In this document: piece by piece, positions 25,663-35,500 of the stretch
Position numbering within the stretch: position 1 is the stretch's first letter
Layout: every line of letters starts with the position of its first letter
From: CAYRJD01 sp965212125
GTDB lineage: Bacteria > Actinomycetota > Acidimicrobiia > Acidimicrobiales > Poriferisodalaceae
NCBI GenBank assembly: GCA_965212125.1
Contig: OZ243045.1
Location: 1,612,001-1,676,000, forward strand
DNA length: 64,000 nt
Reading direction: 5' to 3'
Notes under the pieces: generated by a model
Told to the model about the DNA's origin: nothing
What the model saw: only the letters and a program-made list of their open reading frames with translations
Databases searched by the model: none
Made by a program: the position numbers and the translations under genes

Positions 25663-25700
25663 AGAGGTGGCGCTTGGCGGGCAACCCAACAGCAGGTGCG
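25663..25700 (+). repeat. 38-bp displaced copy of VanY coding sequence
   Basis: Bases 25663-25700 match 24917-24954, inside the VanY catalytic domain, with only two mismatches (AGAGGTGGCGCTTGGCGG is identical at both sites). In the VanY gene it encodes RGGAWRSTHQQVR. Here it is noncoding, in the gap between the 115-residue gene and the LLM gene. Confidence 0.85.
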
Positions 25701-25780
25701 CGCAATCACGCCTAGCGTGAAGCCGTAACAACTAGCACCGCCGGAAGGGCGGCGCAGGGGGCGCAGGAGGACTAGGGGAC

Positions 25781-26707
25781 ATGGCCAAAATGGAGTTCGG
25801 AGTCGCGCTGCCGCACCTGGGGCACATCGCAACACGTGAGTCAATGCAGCGTTTCTGCACCGAAGTTGAAGCGATGGGTTTCGCCTCGGGCTGGGCGAGC
25901 GACCACGTGTGTTTGCCGAGCGAGTACATCTCCAAATACCCCTACTCCGACGACGGCTCGTTCCCCGCTCCCCCGAAAACCGGCTGGCTAGACCCCATCG
26001 GCACGCTGCTGTTCGCCGCCGCCCAAACCGAATCGCTGCGGCTGGGGTTCAGCGTGTTGATCTTGCCGTATCGCCCGCCGGTCGCCACCGCCAAACAGCT
26101 CGCCACGATTGACGTTCTGTCTGAAGGTCGGCTGATCTTGGGCGTGGGCGTTGGCTGGATGCGAGAGGAAGCCGAAGTGCTGGGCATGCCGTGGGATCGG
26201 CGGGGCAAGCGCAGCGACGAGCAGCTAGAGGTTTTTGAGGCGCTGTTTACGCAGCCCGACCCCAGCTATGACGGCGAGTTCTACTCCTTTGGGGAGGTTG
26301 GGTTTGAGCCGAAGCCGATTCAAAACCCCGTGCCGGTGTGGGTGGGCGGCAATACGACCGCCGCACTCAAGCGCACCGTTCGCTACGGACATGGGTTTCA
26401 CGCAGCCTTTGAGCCGCTGGCGCAGGTGAGCGGGCAGTGGGCTGAGATTGCGCAGCTGTGTTCGGAGGCGGGGCGTGATCGGAGCGAGCTCACGCTGTCG
26501 CTGCGCTACTACTTAGACCCGGCTAGCGCTATGAAACCAGAGGTGTCCGTGGCGGGGTCGGCGGAGCAGATGATTGACATGGTGGGGCGTGCCGCCGAAG
26601 CGGGCGTTACTCATTTGGTGCTTGATCCGGCTGTGCGAGGTGGGTTGGCCGGTCGCTTGGAGGCGCTGGCGGCGTTTATGGCTGACGTGGCGGCGCAGTT
26701 CAGGTAG
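25781..26707 (+). CDS. LLM-class F420-dependent oxidoreductase (TIGR03619-like)
   Basis: 308 residues. ATG at 25781 follows AGGAGG. The N-terminus EFGVALPHLGHIATRESM, the SDHVCLP motif, GRLILGVGVGWMREEAEVLGMPW and PVPVWVGGNTTAALKRTVRYGHGF are those of actinobacterial F420-dependent LLM oxidoreductases. It is shorter than the LLM protein at 21481-22530 and belongs to a different subgroup. Substrate unknown. Downstream it converges on the giant surface gene cluster; the 156-base gap holds the 3' element of giant gene 1. Confidence 0.9.
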   Translation: MAKMEFGVALPHLGHIATRESMQRFCTEVEAMGFASGWASDHVCLPSEYISKYPYSDDGSFPAPPKTGWLDPIGTLLFAAAQTESLRLGFSVLILPYRPPVATAKQLATIDVLSEGRLILGVGVGWMREEAEVLGMPWDRRGKRSDEQLEVFEALFTQPDPSYDGEFYSFGEVGFEPKPIQNPVPVWVGGNTTAALKRTVRYGHGFHAAFEPLAQVSGQWAEIAQLCSEAGRDRSELTLSLRYYLDPASAMKPEVSVAGSAEQMIDMVGRAAEAGVTHLVLDPAVRGGLAGRLEALAAFMADVAAQFR

Positions 26708-26720
26708 CTGCCAGCGCGGG

Positions 26721-26810
26721 CTAGCTCGCAGGCGTGATGGCCGCGACGGGGCGGTGGGTTGGGTGCGCCCCGCCGCGGTGGCGAGTTGTTGTGATGATTA
26801 GCTCGCCGTT
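26721..26810 (-). terminator. 3' element of giant gene 1 with a 13-bp hairpin
   Basis: A 90-base element almost identical to 32431-32520. Arms at 26741-26753 and 26766-26778 with a 12-base loop pair over 13 positions. In the minus-strand transcript the single imperfect position is a G-U pair, whereas in the plus strand it would be an A-C mismatch; this indicates the hairpin acts in the giant-gene transcript. No U-run follows, so it would be a non-canonical terminator or mRNA-stabilising structure. Confidence 0.6.
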
Positions 26811-26863
26811 TTGAACCTCACGCCAGCTTTAGCCGTGAAGATGGCCGCTGGTACTGGTGTTGT
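26798..26863 (-). pseudogene. C-terminal tail beyond the stop codon of giant gene 1
   Basis: Directly after the TGA (26864-26866), the same frame stays open for 21 more codons to TAA at 26798. It encodes PVPAAIFTAKAG...TAS, clearly related to the PTMAAIFTAGVG tail of giant genes 3 and 4. The tail is therefore either cut off by a recent nonsense mutation or made by readthrough. Confidence 0.65.
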
Positions 26864-29800
26864 TCACGATGCTGGCACCGTGAACGTGGTGGCTTCAACC
26901 GGCCGGCCGTCAAATATAAATCCCACCCTTGCAGCGGTAATAAGCACGTTGTCCGGGATACTGATCACTGCACCTTCGGCTAGCTCTTCACCCACAGGTA
27001 AGGCAATAGTCGCCGTTATTCCGTCAGGTGTCAAGGTAATAAAGGTGCCTTCGGGCAGTGGTGCGTCATCAATTTGATAATAAGCAGGGTTGCGGGCACT
27101 TCGGGTGAAGAGAGAACCAGACAGGGAACCTTCAACTCCCTCAGAGAAAACGACCGTGATGGCTCGTCCGCCAGCTTCAGCTGAGATGGTTGCCGTAATC
27201 AGCGTTGGTGCTGTTCCTACCGTGAACGAGGTGGCCTCGACCGTGCGGCTGTCGAGCCGCGGATCGGAGGCCTGAATTTCGCCGCCGACAACACTGATTA
27301 CTGCGCCATTAATTAGCTCTGAACTAGCAGGCAAAGTAATGATTGCACGGGAGAACTGAGAAGTAATCGTGGTGCCTGTGGGCAGCGGATTGCCGTCAAT
27401 TTGATAGCTGTCGGGGTTATTAGCGCTATTCGCGAAGCCATCTTCCCCGCTCATTTCAGACCTGACAGCATCGGAGAAATCGACCGTGATGGTTTGCTCG
27501 CCAGCTCTAGCTTCGATCGCTGCTACTAGTGGGAGTTGCGGCCCCACCGTGACTTCGGCAGCCTCTACCGTGCGGCTGTCGGAAGCATTTTCGGCCTTAA
27601 TCGCGCCGCCGACAACACTGATCACTTGACCCTCACGCGCCACAAGAGTTAAGGTCACTCTTATGTTGCTGGCTACCTGTATGTTGCTGACAAACCGAAC
27701 CGTATCAGAGTTAGTACCCAGCACTACACCATCAATTTGGTAGTTAGCGGGGTTGCGAGCACTATTCGCGTAGCCAGCTTCGCCAGGCAATGCGCTATTG
27801 ACCCTCTCAGAAAACTCAACCGTGAAAGGAGTATGAAAAAGACCGACGGAGTTTCCCCGACTAGCCGCAACTGGTTCAATTATTGCTGTAATCAGTGTTC
27901 CTACCGTGAACTCAGCGGCTGCAACCCGACGATCGTCAGAAGCAGCGGCGACGCTAATCTCACCGCCCGCGATAGTGATTACTGCGCCATTAGATACCTC
28001 TGAACCAGCGGGCAAGGTAATAGTTGCTGCCAAGCCGTTGCTTGATAAGGCAATCGTGGTAATGCCTGGCAACGCTGCGCCATCAATTTGATAATGAGCA
28101 GGGTTGCGAGCACCAGTGCCAGACGTTGCGCTACTGACTGGTTCAGAGAAATCAACCGAGATAGTATTTGAGTTGGCCTGAGCTGCGATCGCTGCCGTTA
28201 TTCGTGTTGTAGGTGCTGGCCCTACTGCTATCTGGGTGAAATCAACTCTGCGGTCGTCATTTGCACCAGCAGCTTTAATTCCAGTGCTTGAAAAAGCGGC
28301 GGCGGGTTCAACAACGAACCTTTGGCTCTCAAACAACTCTAGATCTGTGGACAAGGTAATGGTTGCCGTCATGTCGTTATCTGACAGGACAATTGAGCCG
28401 CCTGGATCAATGCGTAGCAGCACACGATCAATTCGATAATTAGCAGAGTTAAGAGCACTACTAGCGAAGCCATCTGTCCCGTTCGCTGCGCCATTGACTG
28501 GCTCAGAGAATCTGACCGTTATGATTCGCGCACCCGCTACGAGTGGTTCAATGGTTGCGGTAATCGATGTTGCTGTTCTGATCGTGGTCGTGACGGCTTG
28601 AACCCGGCGTTCATCGGTGGCGGCTTTGATCTGGCCGCCAACAACGCTGACTACTGCGCCATCGGCCAACTCCCTGCCAGGAAACAAGACAATATCCGCA
28701 ACCAAACCGTTGGCCGACAAGACAACCGTTCCTAAGGATTCACCCTCTGCACCGTCAATCTGATAGTGAGCAAGATTGAGGGCGCTAGTCGCGAAGCCAT
28801 CTGTTCCGCTTGCTGCGCCATTGACCGGCTCAGAGAATCTGACCGCGATTGCTCGCCCGCCAACGGTGGCTGTGATGGTTGCTGTGATCGGCGTTGCTGG
28901 CTCTACACCTGTCGCCGTAACGACAACCTCAACGGCACCATTCAAAAGGCCTGCAGTGCTTGCGGCCGCGATACTGCCACCAACGACAGCGATCGTGTCG
29001 CCCAAAGCCAACTCTGAACCGGCGGGCAAGGTAATGGTTGCCGTCAGGGAGTCGGCTGACAAAGCGATCGTGGCAGTGGCGGGCAGCGCGGCGCTGCTAA
29101 TGAGATAGTGGGCGGGGTTAGCAGCACTGGTTGCGAAGGCAGCTGCGGTGTCATCCGATTCGTCATTGACCGCCTCAGCGAAGCTGACCATGAAGGTCTG
29201 CGCACCCTCTCCGGTCGTTCTGACTGTTGTTGCTATTGCGTTTAGAACGATGGTTTCGCTGCCTTCAATGCGGCCGCTGGTCGTGCTGCGGCGCAGAGTC
29301 TGCCCGGGTGTGATTGCGGCGATACTCCGGCCGCAGGGATCATCATCGGAGTTCGCGGACAGCCCTGAGGGGCAGAGCGGGTCTGTTGGGGTGTCATTAA
29401 CAAAGGCAAAAGTTTCACCCAAGCCAGCTGGCAAGCTGATTCTGTTGCCAGGCTTTGGCAGGTCGTCCAAGGTTGCCGAATCTGTAGTCAGCAAAAACCT
29501 GAACTCATTGTCAAGATCAAGGTCAGCGGTAAACGGGTCTGGCTGCCAGCCAAGAATAAGTCGCTGACCGCGAGTGCCGGGAACCGTGCGCTGCTGACTT
29601 GGGAATGTGTCGGCGTTCTCGTTCGTGGCGATCAAGCCCGCTGTGCCCGTCGTGTCCGCTGTGCCCGCGTAGTTAAACGAGTTGAGCGTCTCGTTGTATG
29701 TAAGAGTCACCGCCACCACACTCACGCCGCCGCTTAGTGCCCTGCTCACATCAGTGCTGGGTCTACCGCAGACACCGTCGGCCACAGGCGCATCCGAGCA

Positions 29801-32269
29801 GGGCGTGACGCTTGTGCCCGTGGGCAGCAAATTGTCAGCGGCTGTGATCTTCTCTATAGCAAAGTCTTCGTCAACAAACGCATCGCTGTTAACGGTGAAC
29901 AACTCAGAGAACGCCGGGTTGCTCGCTAGCGCGCCAGCGACGGTGAAGATGGTGGCGTCTTCGTCAAAGTTGATCAAAATAATCTTGCGCCGCTCATTGA
30001 CCGAAACGGTGGCCTCAGGCTCGGTGTCGTTGTCGGCGGGTAGCTGGACCCAACTCACACGCCAGTCGTTACCGCCCGCACCGCCGGCTGCACCGCCGGG
30101 TTTGGCTGTGATGGTCAAAACGTTTCTGGCAACCTCTGGTGGGGTGGCAGCGTCATATCGCAGCCAACGCCACTGCGCCACCTGCGGGTCGGGGTCAGCT
30201 CCGGCAGCAGCTACATCTAATGTTGTAGCGCTTGTAACCGTGGCTCGCGTGACTCGCGGATAGTTGCTATAGCTAGTAACGCGCTGACTCGTGCTGCGAG
30301 ACGGGTTGCCCTGGTTGTCTTGAAAGGCTCCCGCAGCGATCGTGATTGTTTCACCGGTCTTAAGGGCTTCTTGCGCGCGAGGGTTGCCGTCATCAACAGC
30401 GGGGGTGGGGTTAGGTGCAGTGTTGCACACCTCAGAGCCTGAGACGCCAGTCATACCGAACAGGCAAACAGTGATGTCGTTCTGGGCGGAAGAAGGCAGA
30501 ACCGCCGCAATGCTTGCCGTTGTAGCGCCATCTATGTAGAGCGCTGACGCTGCCCCACTAGCAGGCCGGATTGAGACGGCGGCGAGCAGATTGTTCCGGG
30601 CGGTGGTGGTCGCAGCGGCACCGATAACGGCATCGTCGTCATCGGTCTGGGTGGAGACGTCGGTGGCGAGGTTTGGTTCGGTTACTTGAATGCGGATGGC
30701 GTGCGAACCCTGCGGCGCAAAAACCTCAATACGTGGGCGAACCCTGTCGTCTGGCAGAACGCGAGCTGTCGCCTGAGCGCCCTCAACTCTGCGGTTGTCG
30801 CCGCCGAAGCCTTTGATCTTGCCATCAACGACACTGATCGGTGCGTTCTGTAGCAGCGGCTCATCGCCAGACAAACCAATAGTTATTGTCCTGTTGTTGT
30901 TCGACGCAACAAACGTGTCACCGGGAACCAACGGGCCACCAGAAACCTGGTAGTTGACTCTGTTAAGAGCGCTGGTCGCAAAGGCGGCTCTCTGGGCAGC
31001 TTGCTCGGCAGCCGTTGCGGTAGCGACCGGAGCCGGTGAAACATCGACCGGTGCAGAAAAAGTAACCCTGAAAGAGTCCGCACCCGCAGTAGCTGTGATC
31101 GTCGCTGTAATCGGCGGCGACGTTGTAGCCGCAGCGATGGCTGCCTGAACCACTGATTCGGGCACCACCGCAGCGCCACCAATAGCGGTAAGGCTTACAT
31201 CCACAAACGAAGCATCAGCGTTACGGATCGGCAACGAACGCAAAAAGTCACGGGTATCAGCAGGCAGACCGCCGTTGTCGTCGCCGCTATCCACCAACAG
31301 CACCGGGGTGACACCGTTGTTGGCTAAACCCAAGCCCAGCAGCGGACCAGCCGCCACACCATCGGCGGCAGCCTCAGCGTTTACAAGCGCAAAAGTGGTC
31401 GGGCTGAGCGTGACGGTTTCGCAGTCGCTAAGCGCTTGACGGATTTCTAGTGCCGTGTCATAACGATTAGCGCCACTGATGCGAACAACGTCTTCTACGC
31501 CAGCCTCATTGATGTCGGCAACGACGGCTGCAGAAACGGCGGTCGTGCCACCAACAACAACCACACGCTCAATCTCAGCGTCCGTCAAGTAGCCGGCCAC
31601 GCTGGCTGGCAGAGCGTTGGTCGGCGTCAAAAGGATCGGCAGCTCCAGCGAGTACGCCAGAGGACCAGTGGCGATCACATCGGAAAACGAAGAATCAACA
31701 TTGACTAACAGCGCGGTGACTTGCCCGGTGTCGCAATAAACGCCGGGTGTGCCGATCTCGTTGGCTACGGCAACGGCGGTGCCATACCGATCAGCACCCG
31801 CCAGCCGGGTGACGGTGCGCACAGGCGCGAGCTCACCGATCGCATCCTCAACAGCCTGCGATACCGACGCAGTTCCACCAACGATGAACACCTCAGAAAC
31901 AAACTCATCAACAATGAAATTCTCAACCGCTCGCTGCAAACGACCCGGCGGAGTCAGCAACACCGGCGCAATCTCAGAAGCCGCTAGCCCAGCAGCAGCA
32001 GCAGCATCAACCAGACTCTCACCAGACGCCACAATGACTGTGTCAACGAAGCCGCCCGATCCGCTGTTCGCCCTAAAAGCCTCAGCCAAAGCAACCGACG
32101 TGGCGTAGCGGTTTGCCCCGCCAAACTCACGAACCTGCGCGGTGGCTGCGTTGTTGTCGTGGTCGGACAGGCTCTCAACCGCCGTATTGGCAGCACTGGC
32201 TGGCGACACCGCCAACACTGTCACACTCAGAACAAGCGCTAGTACAGCAACAAACAAACGGCGAATCAT
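26864..32269 (-). CDS. giant gene 1: CWB2 and Ig-like repeat surface protein (1801 aa)
   Basis: Start taken at ATG 32269 because it opens a good signal peptide (MIRRLFVAVLALVLSV ... ASA, cleavage after residue 26) with GGGGG upstream; a GTG at 32392 would place 41 poor residues before it. Order: three CWB2 wall-binding repeats (about 30-380, each with a GANRYxTA-like core), one Ig-like module (385-505), a central domain (508-1000) with three conserved Cys pairs, then seven Ig-like modules of about 100 residues. Each module has ITATI, ITVxFSEPV, NPAHYQIDG, TITLPxGS and DDRRVxA. CWB2 domains bind secondary wall polymers non-covalently. A rod-like wall-attached adhesin or layer protein is inferred. 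It ends early compared with genes 3 and 4. Confidence 0.85.
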   Translation of the reverse strand: MIRRLFVAVLALVLSVTVLAVSPASAANTAVESLSDHDNNAATAQVREFGGANRYATSVALAEAFRANSGSGGFVDTVIVASGESLVDAAAAAGLAASEIAPVLLTPPGRLQRAVENFIVDEFVSEVFIVGGTASVSQAVEDAIGELAPVRTVTRLAGADRYGTAVAVANEIGTPGVYCDTGQVTALLVNVDSSFSDVIATGPLAYSLELPILLTPTNALPASVAGYLTDAEIERVVVVGGTTAVSAAVVADINEAGVEDVVRISGANRYDTALEIRQALSDCETVTLSPTTFALVNAEAAADGVAAGPLLGLGLANNGVTPVLLVDSGDDNGGLPADTRDFLRSLPIRNADASFVDVSLTAIGGAAVVPESVVQAAIAAATTSPPITATITATAGADSFRVTFSAPVDVSPAPVATATAAEQAAQRAAFATSALNRVNYQVSGGPLVPGDTFVASNNNRTITIGLSGDEPLLQNAPISVVDGKIKGFGGDNRRVEGAQATARVLPDDRVRPRIEVFAPQGSHAIRIQVTEPNLATDVSTQTDDDDAVIGAAATTTARNNLLAAVSIRPASGAASALYIDGATTASIAAVLPSSAQNDITVCLFGMTGVSGSEVCNTAPNPTPAVDDGNPRAQEALKTGETITIAAGAFQDNQGNPSRSTSQRVTSYSNYPRVTRATVTSATTLDVAAAGADPDPQVAQWRWLRYDAATPPEVARNVLTITAKPGGAAGGAGGNDWRVSWVQLPADNDTEPEATVSVNERRKIILINFDEDATIFTVAGALASNPAFSELFTVNSDAFVDEDFAIEKITAADNLLPTGTSVTPCSDAPVADGVCGRPSTDVSRALSGGVSVVAVTLTYNETLNSFNYAGTADTTGTAGLIATNENADTFPSQQRTVPGTRGQRLILGWQPDPFTADLDLDNEFRFLLTTDSATLDDLPKPGNRISLPAGLGETFAFVNDTPTDPLCPSGLSANSDDDPCGRSIAAITPGQTLRRSTTSGRIEGSETIVLNAIATTVRTTGEGAQTFMVSFAEAVNDESDDTAAAFATSAANPAHYLISSAALPATATIALSADSLTATITLPAGSELALGDTIAVVGGSIAAASTAGLLNGAVEVVVTATGVEPATPITATITATVGGRAIAVRFSEPVNGAASGTDGFATSALNLAHYQIDGAEGESLGTVVLSANGLVADIVLFPGRELADGAVVSVVGGQIKAATDERRVQAVTTTIRTATSITATIEPLVAGARIITVRFSEPVNGAANGTDGFASSALNSANYRIDRVLLRIDPGGSIVLSDNDMTATITLSTDLELFESQRFVVEPAAAFSSTGIKAAGANDDRRVDFTQIAVGPAPTTRITAAIAAQANSNTISVDFSEPVSSATSGTGARNPAHYQIDGAALPGITTIALSSNGLAATITLPAGSEVSNGAVITIAGGEISVAAASDDRRVAAAEFTVGTLITAIIEPVAASRGNSVGLFHTPFTVEFSERVNSALPGEAGYANSARNPANYQIDGVVLGTNSDTVRFVSNIQVASNIRVTLTLVAREGQVISVVGGAIKAENASDSRTVEAAEVTVGPQLPLVAAIEARAGEQTITVDFSDAVRSEMSGEDGFANSANNPDSYQIDGNPLPTGTTITSQFSRAIITLPASSELINGAVISVVGGEIQASDPRLDSRTVEATSFTVGTAPTLITATISAEAGGRAITVVFSEGVEGSLSGSLFTRSARNPAYYQIDDAPLPEGTFITLTPDGITATIALPVGEELAEGAVISIPDNVLITAARVGFIFDGRPVEATTFTVPAS

Positions 32270-32345
32270 TAAAAGCCCCCAAAAGTTCAAGAAGTGGCAC
32301 AAAATCCAGGGGCTCAAGTTGCTAGAGCTATCCCAATCAAGCAAA

Positions 32346-32359
32346 GGGATAACTATCCC
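32346..32359. promoter_or_regulatory. inverted repeat GGGATA-2-TATCCC upstream of giant gene 1
   Basis: A perfect 6+6 inverted repeat with a 2-base spacer lies next to the G10 tract, 77 to 90 bases before the start. A second GGGATA half-site follows on the minus strand nearer the gene. It is not present before genes 2 and 3, so it may be a gene-1-specific operator. Confidence 0.35.
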
Positions 32360-32360
32360 A

Positions 32361-32400
32361 CCCCCCCCCCGCACGTGACAAAACCCAATCACCGTGGGTG
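32361..32400 (-). promoter_or_regulatory. G10 tract plus GTCACGTGC element before giant gene 1
   Basis: On the sense (minus) strand a GTCACGTGC motif runs straight into ten guanines, with a flanking ACCCACGG upstream. The tract ends 92 bases before the ATG. The same arrangement precedes genes 2 and 3. The CACGTG core is a perfect palindrome that could bind a regulator, and the homopolymer could slip. Confidence 0.6.
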
Positions 32401-32430
32401 CTTAGTTGAGCTTGGTGCGGCGGCGGGCGG

Positions 32431-32520
32431 CTAGCCGCCAGGCGTGATGGCCGCGACGGGGCGGTGGGTTGGGTGCGCCCCGCCGCGGTGGCGAGTTGTT
32501 GTGGTGATTAGCTCGCCGTT
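32431..32520 (-). terminator. 3' element of giant gene 2 with a 13-bp hairpin
   Basis: Near-identical to 26721-26810 (only a few differences in 90 bases). The hairpin arms are 32451-32463 and 32476-32488, again with one G-U pair that exists only in the minus-strand transcript. Conservation behind two paralogs argues for a function at the 3' end of these mRNAs. Confidence 0.6.
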
Positions 32521-32575
32521 ATAAACCCTGCGTCAGTTGCAGCCGCTAAGGCAACTGTGAAGATGGCCGCTTGTA
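32508..32575 (-). pseudogene. frameshifted C-terminal tail behind giant gene 2
   Basis: In another frame than the gene 2 stop, the codons up to TAA at 32508 encode IQAAIFTVALAAATDAG and end TAS, as behind gene 1. A single indel near 32580-32600 would join the tail to the gene. The last residues actually encoded by gene 2 (NNCRVGTPGCGV) do not resemble any other module end. Confidence 0.6.
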
Positions 32576-35500
32576 TCAGACTCCGCACCCTGGGGTTCCT
32601 ACCCTGCAGTTATTTCCCACGACTTCGCGGGCATCGTCCCTGGCTTCAATAGTGCTTAGAACGCTGATGATATGGCCATTAGTTAGCGGATCCAGGCCGC
32701 TGACGGTCAGCACCAGATTATTTGGCCCCAACATCAAGGTAGGGGCTGGGGTTATATCGCTAAAAAGCACGCCTTCAATTCGGTAATTAGCACGATTACG
32801 AGCACTCGCGCGGCTAACCGCTTCACTGAAATAAACCGTGAATCCGTCAGAGCCGGCTTCAACACTGCTGCCGGGGTCACCTGCAAGATTTCTGATGTTT
32901 GACGTAATTGTTGGTACCGACCCGACCGGACCCGTGGGCTCAGATCGGCGTTCGTCAACTACTCCAAAGAGTCGCCCGCTCTGGATCGCGTCGTCGCGGA
33001 CAGCAAACGTGTCGCCATCAACTATCGCCCTAGAAACAGTAATCGTTACCTCTGGGTTGTTGACGATAATGCCAACAATCGTAAGGGGCGGATCAGTTTC
33101 GCTAATTATCTCATAGTTAACAGAGTTTCTAACGCTGGTCGCGAAATTCCCTCCACTTCCGCTGTCATTGATTCTCTCTGAGAATTCAATAATGACTTCG
33201 GTTTGTCCGCGTTCAGCCGTGATGGTGGCGGTGATCGGTCTGTCCAACGTGAGCGAATGACCTCGGACTGTGCGGTCGTCGTTTGCGGCTTTAATCTCGC
33301 TGCCGCGAACACTGACTACTACATCAAAATTAGAAGCTGGTGGCGTTACTATGTTATGACCTAGTGCCATGCCAACAGGCAGAGTGATAGTCGCCACCTG
33401 GCTATCCATCGGGTCATTGACGGTTGAAAAGTCAAACGTGGTGCCAGCGGGCAACATGGCGGCAGACCTGCCGGCAGGATCAATCCGATAGTTATCCGGG
33501 TTGCGAGCACTAGTCATGAAGTTGGTGGCATCCGTTGACTCTGCGACATTGACCGCCTCAGAAAAAGTAACCGTGAAGATTCGCTCACCGAATTCTGCGG
33601 CGATGGTTGATGTAATGCGTGGTAAGGGCACTGTGTGCGTGGCGGCTCGAGCTCGACGGCCGTCGGTGGCGCCGGCGGCTTTGATTGCGTTGCCAGCAAC
33701 GGTGATCACTTCGCCAGAAGCTAGCTCCGAACCAGCGGGCAAGGTAACGGTTACGACGCTGTTGCCAACAGACGGAGCGAACGTGGGAGTGCCGGGCAGC
33801 GGGTTGCCGTCAATTTGATAGTGGGCGGGGTTGCGAGCGCTGGTTGGGAAGTTAGCGGTGTCTGTTGACTCAGCAACATTGACCGCTGCAGAATCAGCAC
33901 CTGCAGCAAAAGTAACCGTGAAGGTCAGCTCGCCAGCTGTGGCATCACCGATTGTTGTTGTTATCGGTGTTGGCGCTGTTCCTGCTGTCGTAAGCGTGGC
34001 GGCTGCAACAAAGCGGGTGTCAAAAAAGTCGAAGCCTTTAATCTGGCCGCCAACAACACTAATCACTGTGCCCGGGGCTACTGATGAGCCGCTAGGCAGA
34101 GTAATAGTTGTGGTTGTGTCGTTATCATAAGCAAGGGTGTAGTCCGCCGGTATTGGACTGCCGTCAATTTGATAGTTATCCTTGCTGCTAGCACTAATGA
34201 GTTCGACCGGCTCAGAGAAGCGGATTTGGATGGTGCTGAACCCGGTGGTAGCCGCAATGGTTGCTGTGATAGGTGGTGGTGGCGTCACCGTGTGCTGGAT
34301 GGCTGCAACTCGAAGACTGCCACTGGCGACTGCAATCTGGTTGCCGAGAATGCTGATCGTGTCGCCGTCGGCTGGCTCTGAACCCAACGGCAAAGTAATA
34401 ATCACTACTCGGTTGGCGGACCGCGCGGACAGCGCGGAAGCCGGTAGCGCTGCGCCATTAAGTTGATAGTTGGCGAGGTTGAAAGCACTGGTTGGGAAGT
34501 TGGCGGTGTCCGTTGGCCCCACAACATTGACCGCTTCGTCAAAGGTAATCCTGATGGTGCGCAACCCGGCCCAACTAAGAATCCTTGCCGGTATGTCTAA
34601 GGCGATTTCTGCTCGAGCGCCTTCAATTCTGCCGCTAGCTGAATCACGCCGCAAGGTTTGCCCCGGAGCGGTCACGGCGATGCTCCGACCACACGGGTTA
34701 CTGTCGGAGTTCGCAGACAGCCCTGTGGGGCAGAGCGGGTCTGTCGCTGGAGTGTTATTAACAAAGGCAAAAGTTTCACCCAAGCCAGCTGGCAAACTAA
34801 TCGTGTCGCCGGGCTTTGGTAGGTCGGCAAAAGTAGCCGAAGCTGTAGTCAGCAAAAACCTGAACTCATCATCAAGATCAAGGTCGGCAGCGAACGGATC
34901 GGCCTGCCAACCAACAAGTTGCTGAACGCGTGTGCCAGTGGCTATGCGCGTTGCAGTTGGGTACTTGGCAGCGTTGGCAGCGTTGGCAGGGTCGGTGTTT
35001 GCCGTAACCAAACCGGCATAGTCAAACGACGAAAGTGTCTCGTTGTATGTAAGAGTCACCACCGCCACACTCACGCCGCCACTTAGTGTCCAAGGCGTGG
35101 CAGTGTTGGGTTGGTTGCACTGAGCGTCAGCTACAGGCGTATCGGTGCAAGGCGTGGTATCCGCATCATTCTCCACCAGATTATCGTTGTCAGTATCACC
35201 AGCATCAGCGACAAGTTTCTCATTAGCTAGATCGTTATCAGCGAACACGTCACTACTAACAGTGAACAACTCAGCAAACTCTGAATCAGCCGCCAGAGCA
35301 GTAACTACAGAGAAAATAGTGGCGTCTTCGTCAAAGTTAATCAAAATCGTTTTACGCAACTTATTGACAACAACGGACACCTCAGCGACAGTGTCCGGAT
35401 CTGCAGTAGCAGGCGGCCCAACCCAAATTACACGCCAATCGTTACCAGCCGCGCCGCCAGCCGACGCACTATCAGGCTTGGCTGCGATGGTCAAAACATT

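Noticed and set aside
32270..32392. Upstream GTG start for giant gene 1 (and similar early starts for genes 2 and 3)
   Set aside because: The extra residues place the signal peptide internally and read through the conserved regulatory element; the internal ATG has the better context.
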